Assembly (NCBI RefSeq): GCF_027941835.1 | Contig: NZ_CP116005.1 | Location: forward strand, 2,433,501 to 2,497,500 | Direction of reading: 5' to 3' | Source: Sphingosinicella microcystinivorans | GTDB taxonomy: Bacteria; Pseudomonadota; Alphaproteobacteria; Sphingomonadales; Sphingomonadaceae | DNA length: 64,000 nucleotides | Shown: in pieces, positions 44,896 through 53,402 of the stretch | How the letters are laid out: every line of letters starts with the position of its first letter | Position numbering within the stretch: position 1 is the first letter of the stretch | Translations under genes and position numbers: made by a program | Notes under the pieces: model-generated | Database searches by the model: none | What the model was told of the DNA's origin: nothing | What the model saw: the letters and a program-made list of their open reading frames with translations, nothing else

Positions 44896-45777
44896 GTGAA
44901 CTGGGATGACCTGCGCATTTTCCTGTGCGTCGCGCGCACGCAGCGGCTGAACGCGGCGGCACGCGAACTCGGCGTCGATGCGACCACGATCGGCCGGCGA
45001 TTGGCGCGGCTGGAGCGCGACGTCGATGCGACGCTCTTCGAGCAGGGGCCCGCGGGCTACGTGCTGACCGAGCGCGGGCGCGCGCTTGTCGAGCACGCCG
45101 AATCCGCCGAGCAGGCGGCGCTGCGCTTCGGCGGCGAGGTCTCCGGCGAGGCGGGGCCGGGCGGCACGGTGCGGGTCAGCGTCGTCGAGGGCTTCGGCAC
45201 GTGGATCGTCGCGCGCGCGCTTCCCGATTTCCACCGCCGCCACCCGCGCATCGTCATCGACCTCGTCGCGGGCAGCGGCGTGCTCAGCCCGTCGCGGCGC
45301 GAGGCGGACATCGCCATCATGCTCGCGCGTCCGCAGCACGGCCCGCTCGTCGCGCGCAGGCTCACCGACTACCGCCTCGGCCTCTATGCGAGCCCGGCCT
45401 ATCTGGAGAGCGCGGGGGAGCCGAAGGCGCGCGCCGATCTGCTGGACCACAGCATCGTCGGCTACGTGCCCGATCACATCTTCACGCCGGAACTCGACTA
45501 TCTCGGCGAGGTGCTGCCCGGCCTCGAACCGGCGATCCGCAGCACCAGCATCAACGCGCAGTGGGAGATGGTCGCGGGCGGCGGCGGCATCGGCGTCCTG
45601 CCGCGCTTCATGGCGGCGCAAGATGCGCGCGTCGTGCCGGTGCTCGCGGGCGACGTCTCGCTCAGGCGCAGTTTCTGGCTGGTGATGCACCGCGACATGC
45701 GCCGCTTCGCGCGCATCGCCGCCTTCTCGCAATGGATCGACGAGGTGGTGGCCCGGCGTCGGGACGTGCTGCTGTAG
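44896..45777 (+). CDS. LysR family transcriptional regulator
   Basis: A 293-residue regulator starting with GTG 44896 (VNWDDLRIFLCVARTQRLNAA), typical for the family. The winged helix-turn-helix is LNAAARELGVDATTIGRRLARLE (about 18-40). The C-terminal substrate-binding domain runs from VRVSVVEGFGTWIV to IDEVV. It is divergent from mmsA across 117 nt with a dyad close to its start. It is likely to control the branched-chain operon. The longer upstream open frame is antisense to mmsA and not real. Confidence 0.92.
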   Translation: MNWDDLRIFLCVARTQRLNAAARELGVDATTIGRRLARLERDVDATLFEQGPAGYVLTERGRALVEHAESAEQAALRFGGEVSGEAGPGGTVRVSVVEGFGTWIVARALPDFHRRHPRIVIDLVAGSGVLSPSRREADIAIMLARPQHGPLVARRLTDYRLGLYASPAYLESAGEPKARADLLDHSIVGYVPDHIFTPELDYLGEVLPGLEPAIRSTSINAQWEMVAGGGGIGVLPRFMAAQDARVVPVLAGDVSLRRSFWLVMHRDMRRFARIAAFSQWIDEVVARRRDVLL

Positions 45778-45809
45778 CGCGGTCGGCGCAAGCTACGGAT
45801 CGAGCCGCG

Positions 45810-47627
45810 TTACGAACTCCGCTCCGGCACGACCTCATCTTCGTCGACGGCCTGCGGAATTTCGGCGAGGCCTTCGTTCGCGGGCAGGGGATAGGTGCCG
45901 TAGGCGAGGTCGAGGCCCGCGCGCAGGTCGCCGCTCGCGATTTGGAGGGCGAGGCGCTCGCTGTCGCGTTCGCGATATTCGGCCTCGATCGCGTCGACGG
46001 TCGCCTCGTCGACGCCCGCCGCCTTCAGCGCGGCGCAGCCCATCGCCACCGCGCTCTCGTGCACCTCGCGCACCACCGCGTCGCAGTCTGCGTTGGCGAG
46101 CTGGATGACGTGGCGGCGGTCGAAGGCGCGGATCAGCACCTTGAGGCTCGGAAAGGCGCGGCGCACGGCGCCCAGCATCTCGTTCGTCACCTGCTGGCCG
46201 TCGTTGCAGTAGATGAGAAGCTGCGCCTCCTCCGCGCCCGCCATGCGCAGCACGTCGAGCCGGGTGCCGTCGCCGTAATAGACCTTCTGGCCGAACCGCC
46301 CCGAAAGCTCGATCTGGCCCGGCTTGCGGTCGATGAGCGTGACCGGGATGCCGCGCGCGGCGAGAAGCTGGTTCACGGTCTGGCCGAAGCGGCCGTAGCC
46401 GACGAGGATCGCGGGCGCGTTCTCGGCTTCTTCCGGCCCTTCGACATCGTGGTCCTCGCCCCCGTGCTCCACCAGCCGGTCGATCCCGGCGATGAGGAGC
46501 GGGGTGAGCGCCATCGAGACGGTGACGGCGGCGGCGAACAGGCTGGAGGCTTGGGAGGCGAGCAGGAGCCCGCTTTCGGCCGCCGTCAACACGACGAACG
46601 CGAACTCGCCGCCCTGCGCGAGGTGCACGCCGGTGAGCGCCGAATCGCGCCAGTTCGAGCCGAACAGGCGGGCGAGCACCGCGATGGTCACGAACTTCAC
46701 GCCCAGCAGGATGGTGACGTAGAGCAGGATACGCGCCGGCTGTTGAAGAATGATCGAGAGGTCGAGCAACATGCCGACCGCCATGAAGAACAGGCCGAGC
46801 AGCAGCCCCCGGAACGGGTCGATGTCCGCCTCCACCTCGTGCCGGTAGGGGCTGTCCGCGAGCATCACGCCCGCGATGAACGCGCCGAGCGCCATCGAAA
46901 GCCCGAAGCTCGCCATCAGGAAGGCGGAGCCGACGACCATCAGCAGCGCGCCGATCACGAACACCTCGCGCGTGCCCGTCTGCGCGATCAGGCGGAACAG
47001 CGGGTTCACGAGGAAGCGCCCGGCAAGCACCAGCGCGCCGATCGCGACGAGGGACTTCCACACGAGCTCCCAGCCTTCGGGTGCCAGCGCGTCCGTCGTG
47101 CGCGACAGCGCCGTCGTCACGATCAGCAGCGGGACGATGGCGAGGTCCTGCATCAGGTGGATCGAGATGATGCGCTGGCCGAGCGGCGTGTTGATCTTGC
47201 CCTGATCGCGCAGGATCTGCACGTCGAGCGCGGTGGAGGAGAGCGCCAGCGCAAGCCCGATGACGAGCGCCGCCTGCCACGTGAAGCTCGTGGTGAGAAG
47301 CAGCGCGCCGGTGATGGCGAGGCCGCAGAGCACCACCTGCGCGCTGCCCAGCCCGAAGATGTCGTAGCGCAGGTCCCACAATCGCCGGGGGCGGAGTTCG
47401 AGGCCGATCACGAACAGCAGCAGCACGACGCCGAACTCGGCGAACGCCAGCGTCGCTTCGGGATCGGTGACGAGGCCGAGCAGATGCGGCCCGATGATCA
47501 TGCCCGCGACGAGGTAGCCGAGCACTGCGCCGAGCTTCAGGCGGTGGAACAGCGGCACGATCGCGACCGCTGCCGCAAGATAGACGACTCCGTCGCGAAG
47601 CAGGGTCGAATCGCCGCCGACCGCCAT
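45810..47627 (-). CDS. CPA2 monovalent cation:proton antiporter (KefB/KefC-like)
   Basis: A 605-residue inner-membrane protein. The first 380 residues contain about twelve helices, with LGYLVAGMIIGPHLLGL and SSTALDVQILRDQGKIN typical of the CPA2 family. A cytoplasmic TrkA-N/RCK domain follows (ILVGYGRFGQTVNQLLAARG to about 530). This domain binds nucleotide and gates K+ efflux in Kef systems. No KefF/KefG ancillary flavoprotein gene lies beside it. It probably mediates K+/H+ or Na+/H+ exchange. The C-terminus is acidic. Confidence 0.93.
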   Translation of the reverse strand: MAVGGDSTLLRDGVVYLAAAVAIVPLFHRLKLGAVLGYLVAGMIIGPHLLGLVTDPEATLAFAEFGVVLLLFVIGLELRPRRLWDLRYDIFGLGSAQVVLCGLAITGALLLTTSFTWQAALVIGLALALSSTALDVQILRDQGKINTPLGQRIISIHLMQDLAIVPLLIVTTALSRTTDALAPEGWELVWKSLVAIGALVLAGRFLVNPLFRLIAQTGTREVFVIGALLMVVGSAFLMASFGLSMALGAFIAGVMLADSPYRHEVEADIDPFRGLLLGLFFMAVGMLLDLSIILQQPARILLYVTILLGVKFVTIAVLARLFGSNWRDSALTGVHLAQGGEFAFVVLTAAESGLLLASQASSLFAAAVTVSMALTPLLIAGIDRLVEHGGEDHDVEGPEEAENAPAILVGYGRFGQTVNQLLAARGIPVTLIDRKPGQIELSGRFGQKVYYGDGTRLDVLRMAGAEEAQLLIYCNDGQQVTNEMLGAVRRAFPSLKVLIRAFDRRHVIQLANADCDAVVREVHESAVAMGCAALKAAGVDEATVDAIEAEYRERDSERLALQIASGDLRAGLDLAYGTYPLPANEGLAEIPQAVDEDEVVPERSS

Positions 47628-47715
47628 CAGCCGCGTGTCTCCGTCCGCCGGTTTGCGGTGCGCGGATCGGGCTTGTAGAAACGGCGGGGAAACAGCGGAG
47701 GCATGGCTACCGGCA

Positions 47716-48189
47716 ATGAAGATCGACGAGGACAGCCCACAGGTACGCTTCCCGCCTCCGTTCGTCTACGCTGGGATGCTGCTGCTGGGGCTCGGCATCG
47801 GGCGGCTTCTCGACGATCCGCCGATCGGCCTCGACATCAGGGCGGCGAGCATCGCGGGCATGGTCCTGGCCGTCGGGGGCCTCGGCCTCATCTTCGCAGC
47901 GCTGCTCCGTTTCCGGCAGGCGGGTACGAATCCCGAGCCGTGGCGGCAGACGACGGCGTTCGTCGCGAGCGGCGTCTACCGCTGGACGCGCAACCCCATG
48001 TACCTCGGCATGGCGCTGATCTTCGCGGGGCTCGCCCTCATCTTCGACAGCCTCGCGACGCTCCTGCTGCTGCCTTTCGTGGTGATCCTGATTGACCGGC
48101 AGGTGATCGCACGCGAGGAGCGCTATCTCGAAGCGAAGTTCGGGGACGACTACCGCGCCTACAAGGACAGGGTCAGGCGCTGGCTATGA
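47716..48189 (+). CDS. Isoprenylcysteine carboxylmethyltransferase-like membrane protein
   Basis: A 157-residue membrane protein with about four helices. The motif pair GVYRWTRNPMYLGMALIFAG and RYLEAKFGDDYRAYKDRVRRWL is that of the ICMT/PEMT-like membrane methyltransferase family, which binds S-adenosylmethionine. The substrate in bacteria is usually a lipid, though it is unproven here. ATG 47716 is chosen because it leads into a normal N-terminus; the upstream part of the open frame is not conserved. Its last 17 nt overlap the convergent Fe-S scaffold gene. Confidence 0.85.
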   Translation: MKIDEDSPQVRFPPPFVYAGMLLLGLGIGRLLDDPPIGLDIRAASIAGMVLAVGGLGLIFAALLRFRQAGTNPEPWRQTTAFVASGVYRWTRNPMYLGMALIFAGLALIFDSLATLLLLPFVVILIDRQVIAREERYLEAKFGDDYRAYKDRVRRWL

Positions 48190-48610
48190 CGGCGGCGTCC
48201 TCGGCCGCGCTCGCCGCCGCGTCGAAGGCGAGCAGGATGGAAGGGTGGCGCGCCTTGTAGGCCTGCGCCGGGCGGAAGATTTCGAGGTCCGGCCAGCCGT
48301 CCGGCACGTCGCCGTCGCCCTTCAGGAACGCCGTAAGCGCGGCGTGCGCGGCGCGCAGTTCGGCGGCCGATCTGCCGATGACGCCGCCGCCGAGGATCGA
48401 GGCCGAGGCCTGCCCGAGTGCGCAGGCGCGCACCTCCTGCCCGAACAGCGCGACGCGGCCTTCACCGTCGAGACCGACGTCGGCGGTGACGCGGCTGCCG
48501 CAGATCGGCGAGACCTTGCGGCTCGTCGCCTGCGGCGCGGCAAGGCGCGTCTGGTGCGGGATCGCCGCGGCGAGGCGCAGGATCGCGGTGTTGTAGAGCG
48601 GTTCGGACAT
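48173..48610 (-). CDS. Iron-sulfur cluster assembly scaffold-like protein
   Basis: A 145-residue NifU/IscU N-terminal domain-like protein. Starting at MSEPLYNTAILRLAAAIP, it has the first two cysteine regions, SPICGSRVTADV and EVRACALGQASASIL. The third cysteine of canonical IscU is not evident near RHPSILLAFDAA, so metal-binding may differ or it may have another role. It is convergent with the ICMT-like gene and read after mlaF by 29 nt on the same strand. No other isc/suf genes are nearby. Confidence 0.8.
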   Translation of the reverse strand: MSEPLYNTAILRLAAAIPHQTRLAAPQATSRKVSPICGSRVTADVGLDGEGRVALFGQEVRACALGQASASILGGGVIGRSAAELRAAHAALTAFLKGDGDVPDGWPDLEIFRPAQAYKARHPSILLAFDAAASAAEDAAVIASA

Positions 48611-48639
48611 CGCGGCCGATATAGGGCGGCGGCGGGCGT

Positions 48640-49410
48640 CTAGCCAGCCTCGCCGTCGTCGGCGCGGCCGTGGACGAAGCGGTCGACGTAGTCGTTGCCG
48701 CTGTTCTCGAGGTCGGCGACCTTGCCTTCCCAGTGGATGCGCCCGTCCTTCAGCATGGCGACGCGGTCCGCGATGCGGCGCACGCTCGCCATGTCGTGCG
48801 TGATGGTGACGGCGGTGACGCCGAGGTCGGTGACGAGGCCGCGGATCAGCCGGTTGATCTGGTCGGCGCGGATCGGGTCGAGGCCCGTGGTGGGCTCGTC
48901 GAAGAAGATGATCTCGGGCTCCGCCGCGATGGCGCGGGCGAGCGCGACGCGCTTCTGCATCCCGCCCGAAAGCTCGGAGGGCTTCAGGTCCGCCACGGTT
49001 GCGTCGAGGCCGACCTTCGCAAGCAGTTCCACCGCCTTCGCGTGCATCGCCTTCGCGTTCGTGGCGCGGCCCCGCGTCAGCCCGAACGTGATGTTGCGCC
49101 ACACGGGCAGCGAATCGAACAGCGCACCGCCCTGGAACAACATGCCGATGCGGTTCCGGAGTCCGGTGCGCTCGGTGCGCGAGGTGGCGGCGAGGTCGAC
49201 GCCGTCGAGGCGGATCGTGCCGCCGTCGATGGGCATGATACCGAGCACGCACTTCAGCATCACGGATTTTCCGGTGCCCGATCCGCCGATCACGACCAGC
49301 GATTCGCCCGGCGCGACGCTGAGGTCGATGTGGTCGAGCACGACCTTCGGCCCGAACGTCTTGCGGACACCGACAAGCTCGATGCTGCCCCCGCGCGCGC
49401 CTGCCGTCAT
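48640..49410 (-). CDS. mlaF: ABC transporter ATP-binding protein, phospholipid (MlaF-like)
   Basis: A 256-residue ATPase. Walker A is GGSGTGKS, the signature is LSGGMQKRVALARA and Walker B is IIFFDEPTTGLDPI; the LFQGGALFDSLPVWRNI stretch is typical of Mla/Ttg2A ATPases. It powers phospholipid transport between membranes for outer-membrane asymmetry. The ATG overlaps the mlaE stop (ATGA), giving an ATPase-permease pair. The substrate-binding MlaD gene is not in the window. Confidence 0.93.
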   Translation of the reverse strand: MTAGARGGSIELVGVRKTFGPKVVLDHIDLSVAPGESLVVIGGSGTGKSVMLKCVLGIMPIDGGTIRLDGVDLAATSRTERTGLRNRIGMLFQGGALFDSLPVWRNITFGLTRGRATNAKAMHAKAVELLAKVGLDATVADLKPSELSGGMQKRVALARAIAAEPEIIFFDEPTTGLDPIRADQINRLIRGLVTDLGVTAVTITHDMASVRRIADRVAMLKDGRIHWEGKVADLENSGNDYVDRFVHGRADDGEAG

Positions 49411-50195
49411 GTGCCGAACACCAGCACGGTGATGATGAGGTTGGCGAGCAGGATCAGCACGAAGGCGCTGACCACTGCGTTCGTCGTCGAGCGGCCGACG
49501 CCCGCCGCGCCGCCCATGCTGCGGAAGCCGTGGTAGCAGCCCATCATGGCGATGATGAAGCCGAACACCGCCGCCTTCACGAGGCTCGACGACACGTCGT
49601 CCCATTCGAGGTACTGCCGCGTCGTGGCGAGGTAGGAGGTGACGTTGAAGCCGAGCCGCTGCGTGCCGATCAGGAAGCCGCCCATCACGCCGAGCGCGTT
49701 CGAAACGAGCACGAGTAGCGGCAGCACGATCACCGCGGCGACGAGGCGCGGCGCGATCAGGTACTGGAAGGGATCGGTCCGGAGCGTCGTGAGCGCGTCG
49801 ATCTGCTCGGTGACGCGCATCGTGCCGAGTTCGGCGGCCATCGCGGAGGAGACGCGGCCCGCCACCATCAGCCCGCCGAGCACGGGGCCGAGCTCGCGCA
49901 CGATGGCGATGACGGTGACGGCGGGCACGGTGCTCTCGGCATTGAAGCGGCTGCCGCCCACGAAGATCTGCTGCGCGAGCGCCGCGCCGGTGAACACGGC
50001 GGTGAGGCCCACGACCGGCAGCGAGAACCAGCCGATGATCAGCATCTGCTCGACGAGGCGGCCGAAATAGTAAGGCGGGCGCACGGCGGCGGCGAGCGCG
50101 CGCAGCGTGAACAGCGCGACCCGGCCGATGCTGGCGAGCGCGGCGAGCGTGGCGCGGCCCGGGTGGGCGAAGAAGGCGACGAGTGCGTCTGTCAT
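49407..50195 (-). CDS. mlaE: ABC transporter permease, phospholipid (MlaE-like)
   Basis: A 262-residue permease of the MlaE family with five helices. Supporting segments are GLTAVFTGAALAQQIF, IVRELGPVLGGLMVAGR and TMRVTEQIDALTTLRTDPFQYL, with RLVAAVIVLPLLVLVSNALG following. It pairs with MlaF to move phospholipids across the inner membrane. Its start overlaps the alanine racemase stop by 4 nt. It probably belongs to the alr-mlaE-mlaF transcript. Confidence 0.94.
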   Translation of the reverse strand: MTDALVAFFAHPGRATLAALASIGRVALFTLRALAAAVRPPYYFGRLVEQMLIIGWFSLPVVGLTAVFTGAALAQQIFVGGSRFNAESTVPAVTVIAIVRELGPVLGGLMVAGRVSSAMAAELGTMRVTEQIDALTTLRTDPFQYLIAPRLVAAVIVLPLLVLVSNALGVMGGFLIGTQRLGFNVTSYLATTRQYLEWDDVSSSLVKAAVFGFIIAMMGCYHGFRSMGGAAGVGRSTTNAVVSAFVLILLANLIITVLVFGT

Positions 50196-51211
50196 ACGTA
50201 GACCCGCTCATAGCGGGCGCCGAGCCCGGTCAGCAACTCATACTCGGAAAGCCCGGACTGGGCCGCAGCTTCGGCAAGGTCGTAGGCGAGGTCCACCCGG
50301 TCGCCGGGCACGGGAACCGGCGTGTCGGTGACGTCGATGATGATCATGTCCATCGAAACGCGCCCGACGACGGGCGCGCGCCTGCCGTCCACCAGCGCCG
50401 CTCCCCGATTGGAGAAGGCGCGAAGGTATCCGTCCGCGTAGCCGACGTTGAGCACGGCGAGGCGGCTGTCGCGCCGCGCCGTCCATGTCGCGCCGTAGCC
50501 CGCGCAGTCGCCGGCGGGCACGTCGCGGCACTGGATGACGCGCGCCTGCGGGAACACCACCTGCCGCATTCCCATGCCGCCGTAGAGGCCGATGCCGGGA
50601 CGGACGTGGCCGAACGCATAGTCGCACCCGAGCAGGATGCCCGCCGTGTTCGCGAGCGCACCGCGCGCGCCCAGTGCGGACGCTATGCCCGCGAACCGGT
50701 CGCGCTGCACGGCGTTCAGCGGATGCTCCGGCGTATCGGCGCAGGCGAGGTGGGAGTGAACGGTGTCCACATCGAGCCCCGCGAACATCTCGGTGCAGAA
50801 GCCGCGCCATTCGAAGCCGAGACGGTTCATGCCCGTGTCCACCATGACGTCGCAGCGCCGCCCGGCGCCGTGCGCGCGCCACAGCGCGACCTGCTCGGGG
50901 CTGACCAGCACGGGGTCCGCGTCGATGGAAAGCGCGGCGGGGAGGTCCGCGGCATCCACGCCGTGCAGCACCTTCACGCGGAGGTCCGGCGCGTGCCCGG
51001 CAAGCGCGGCGGCCTCCTGCCAGTTCGACACGTAGACCGTGCGGCAGCCTTCCGCGTGGAGCCGGTCCACGACGGCCTTCGCGCCGAGGCCGTAGCCGTT
51101 CGCCTTCACTGCCGCGCCCGCGTCCACGCCTGCCAGCGCGCGGAGCTGCCGCCAGTTCGCGGCAAGCGCGCCCATGTCGATGCGGAGGCGGAGAGGCGAG
51201 GGCGGGATCAT
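50192..51211 (-). CDS. alr: Alanine racemase
   Basis: A 339-residue PLP enzyme that makes D-alanine for peptidoglycan. The PLP lysine is Lys36 in AAVKANGYGLG. The tyrosine in AGYGATWTARRD and the VGRVSMDMIIIDVTD strand are the second-subunit active-site parts. The length is slightly below the usual 360. It precedes mlaE with a 4-nt overlap, coupling wall and outer-membrane lipid functions. The 104-nt gap to divergent radA holds their promoters. Confidence 0.96.
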   Translation of the reverse strand: MIPPSPLRLRIDMGALAANWRQLRALAGVDAGAAVKANGYGLGAKAVVDRLHAEGCRTVYVSNWQEAAALAGHAPDLRVKVLHGVDAADLPAALSIDADPVLVSPEQVALWRAHGAGRRCDVMVDTGMNRLGFEWRGFCTEMFAGLDVDTVHSHLACADTPEHPLNAVQRDRFAGIASALGARGALANTAGILLGCDYAFGHVRPGIGLYGGMGMRQVVFPQARVIQCRDVPAGDCAGYGATWTARRDSRLAVLNVGYADGYLRAFSNRGAALVDGRRAPVVGRVSMDMIIIDVTDTPVPVPGDRVDLAYDLAEAAAQSGLSEYELLTGLGARYERVYV

Positions 51212-51257
51212 GTGGAGGGACGGATAGCGGGGGAGGCCGCGATGCGCAAATCACGCT

Positions 51258-51286
51258 TTGCAAGGTCGCACCGCGCTCGCTATGTT
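51258..51286 (+). promoter_or_regulatory. Candidate housekeeping promoter of radA
   Basis: TTGCAA (51258-51263) and TATGTT (51281-51286) are separated by 17 nt. Transcription would start near 51293. The LexA-type box at 51284-51298 overlaps the -10 and the start, which is the usual place for a repressor. Confidence 0.6.
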
Positions 51287-51298
51287 CACACTCTGTTC
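51284..51298. promoter_or_regulatory. LexA SOS box, GTTC-N7-GTTC
   Basis: Two GTTC direct repeats (51284-51287 and 51295-51298) spaced by exactly 7 nt match the alphaproteobacterial LexA operator. The box ends 17 nt before the radA ATG and covers the likely transcription start. LexA regulation of radA is inferred from this match. Confidence 0.75.
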
Positions 51299-51315
51299 TG
51301 GATCGTGGGTGGCGA

Positions 51316-52701
51316 ATGGCGCGGCTGAAAACCCAGTATGTCTGTCAGGCGTGCGGCGCGGTGAGCCCGCGCTGGGCCGGGCAGTGCGGCGAATGCAAGG
51401 AGTGGAACAGCATCGTCGAGGACGCCGGCGCGGTCGTCACGCCCTTCTCGGCGAAGCAGTCGCTCTCGCGCGGCGGCACGGCGATCCGCCTGCAATCGCT
51501 GGACGAGGAAACGCCGCTCCCGGCGCGGCTTCCCACCGGCGTCGCCGAGCTTGACCGCACGCTCGGCGGCGGCGTGGTGCCGGGCAGTGCCATCCTGATC
51601 GGCGGCGATCCGGGCATCGGCAAGTCGACACTGCTGCTTCAGGTGGCGGGCAAGATGGCGATGGCGGGGAGGCGCATCGTCTACCTTTCGGGCGAGGAGG
51701 CGGCGGATCAGGTGCGCCTTCGCGCGCAGCGGCTCGGGCTCGGCAAGGCGGACGTGGCGCTCGCCAGCGTCACCTCCGTGCGCGACATATTGACGACGCT
51801 CGCCGAACGCACCGCGCCCGACCTCCTCGTCATCGATTCGATCCAGACCATGCACTCGGACATGCTTGAGGGCGCCCCCGGCACGGTGAGCCAGGTGCGC
51901 GCCGCCGCGCAGGAGCTCATCCGCTATGCGAAGTCCGAAGGCGCGGCGGTGGTGCTCGTCGGCCACGTCACCAAGGACGGGCAGATCGCCGGGCCGCGCG
52001 TGCTCGAGCACATGGTCGACACCGTGCTCTATTTCGAAGGCGAGCGCTCGCACCAGTACCGTATCCTGCGCGCCGTCAAGAACCGCTTCGGCGGCACCGA
52101 CGAGATCGGCGTGTTCGCGATGGGCACGCTCGGCCTCGAGGAGGTCTCCAACCCCTCGTCGCTGTTCCTCACGCAGCGCGAGGCGCCGGTGCCGGGGTCG
52201 GTGGTGTTCCCCGCGATCGAGGGCACGCGCCCGGTGATGGTGGAGGTGCAGGCGCTCGTCGTGCGCCTGCCGTCCGGCGCGACGCCGCGCCGCGCGGTCG
52301 TCGGCTGGGATTCGGGGCGGCTCGCCATGATCCTCGCGGTGCTGGAGGCGCGCTGCGGGCTCAATTTCTCGACCTGCGAGGTCTACCTCAACATCGCGGG
52401 CGGCCTGCGCGTCTCGGACCCGGCGGCGGACCTCGCCGTCGCCGCCGCGCTCGCCTCGGCGATGGCGGAGCGGCCGATCCGGCTCGACACGGTGGTGCTC
52501 GGCGAGATCGCGCTTTCGGGCGAGATCCGCGCCGCGCCGCACCTCGGGCTCAGGCTCAAGGAAGCGCAGAAGCTGGGCTTCGAGCGCGCCTTCCTGCCGG
52601 GCGGCGCGACCGCGAAGGGAGACGGCGTGCCCAATGGCATGAAAGCCACAGGCTTCAAACATTTGTCGGGCCTTGTTGACCACCTCTGCGGCGCCGATTA
52701 G
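51316..52701 (+). CDS. radA: DNA repair protein RadA
   Basis: A 461-residue RecA-related ATPase that promotes branch migration in recombination. The N-terminal zinc finger has CQACGAVSPRWAGQCGECK (four cysteines), followed by Walker A GGDPGIGKS. The RadA-specific KNRFG motif lies in KNRFGGTDEIGVFAMG. A Lon-like C-terminal domain (from about 350) includes SDPAADLAVAAALASA. It is followed by cvpA with a 12-nt gap. A LexA box upstream predicts induction by DNA damage. Confidence 0.97.
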   Translation: MARLKTQYVCQACGAVSPRWAGQCGECKEWNSIVEDAGAVVTPFSAKQSLSRGGTAIRLQSLDEETPLPARLPTGVAELDRTLGGGVVPGSAILIGGDPGIGKSTLLLQVAGKMAMAGRRIVYLSGEEAADQVRLRAQRLGLGKADVALASVTSVRDILTTLAERTAPDLLVIDSIQTMHSDMLEGAPGTVSQVRAAAQELIRYAKSEGAAVVLVGHVTKDGQIAGPRVLEHMVDTVLYFEGERSHQYRILRAVKNRFGGTDEIGVFAMGTLGLEEVSNPSSLFLTQREAPVPGSVVFPAIEGTRPVMVEVQALVVRLPSGATPRRAVVGWDSGRLAMILAVLEARCGLNFSTCEVYLNIAGGLRVSDPAADLAVAAALASAMAERPIRLDTVVLGEIALSGEIRAAPHLGLRLKEAQKLGFERAFLPGGATAKGDGVPNGMKATGFKHLSGLVDHLCGAD

Positions 52702-52713
52702 GGGCCGCAAAAT

Positions 52714-53355
52714 ATGGACATGACCGGGTTCGACATCGTCGTTCTGCTCATCGTTGGCGCGCTGGCCGTGCTCGGCGCCGTCCGCGGCTTCGTGACCGAG
52801 ATCCTGACGCTGCTCGCGTGGGTCGCGGCAGTCGTCGCGCTGAAGCTGTTCTACCCGGCGGGCAAGCTGATCGCGGCCGGCATGGTCGGCAGCGAGGTGG
52901 CGGCGGCGGCCATCGCCTTCATCGTCATCTTCTTCGGCACCTTCTTCCTGTTCCGCCTCGTCGGGCGGCTGCTCGGCGATCGCACCAAGCGCTCGGTGAT
53001 CGGGCCCGTCGACCGCGTGCTCGGGCTCGGCTTCGGCGCGGTGAAGGGCCTCATCGTCGTCAGCCTCGTCTTCCTCGTCGTCACGCGCGGCCATGCGCTC
53101 ATCTGGGGCGGCAACGAGAAGCTGCCGGAGTGGCTGCTCGCCGCGAAGACCGAGCCGCTGCTCGACATCACCAGCCGCGCGATCATCGACTACGCTGAGG
53201 AGCGGCAGGGAGGCCTCGGCCTCGGCGACGACCGGCCGCGCGCGTCTCCCGAAGACCGGCACTACAGCGATACGAGCGGCGGCGAAGGCTACACGGACGA
53301 AGAGCGCGACGCGCTCGACGATCTGCTGGACGACGCCGGCTCCACCGAAATCTAG
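52714..53355 (+). CDS. cvpA: CvpA family inner-membrane protein
   Basis: A 213-residue membrane protein with four predicted helices in residues 5-135 and an acidic cytoplasmic tail (about 165-213). [20 protein letters not shown] and [19 protein letters not shown] match the CvpA (colicin V production) family. Functions proposed for it include envelope stress tolerance and, in E. coli, colicin V production. It follows radA by 12 nt, probably in the same transcript. Confidence 0.93.
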   Translation: MDMTGFDIVVLLIVGALAVLGAVRGFVTEILTLLAWVAAVVALKLFYPAGKLIAAGMVGSEVAAAAIAFIVIFFGTFFLFRLVGRLLGDRTKRSVIGPVDRVLGLGFGAVKGLIVVSLVFLVVTRGHALIWGGNEKLPEWLLAAKTEPLLDITSRAIIDYAEERQGGLGLGDDRPRASPEDRHYSDTSGGEGYTDEERDALDDLLDDAGSTEI

Positions 53356-53402
53356 GACAGGTCCGGTTTCCTTCGCCGCGGATTCGCGGTAGGGGCGCGG
53401 CC

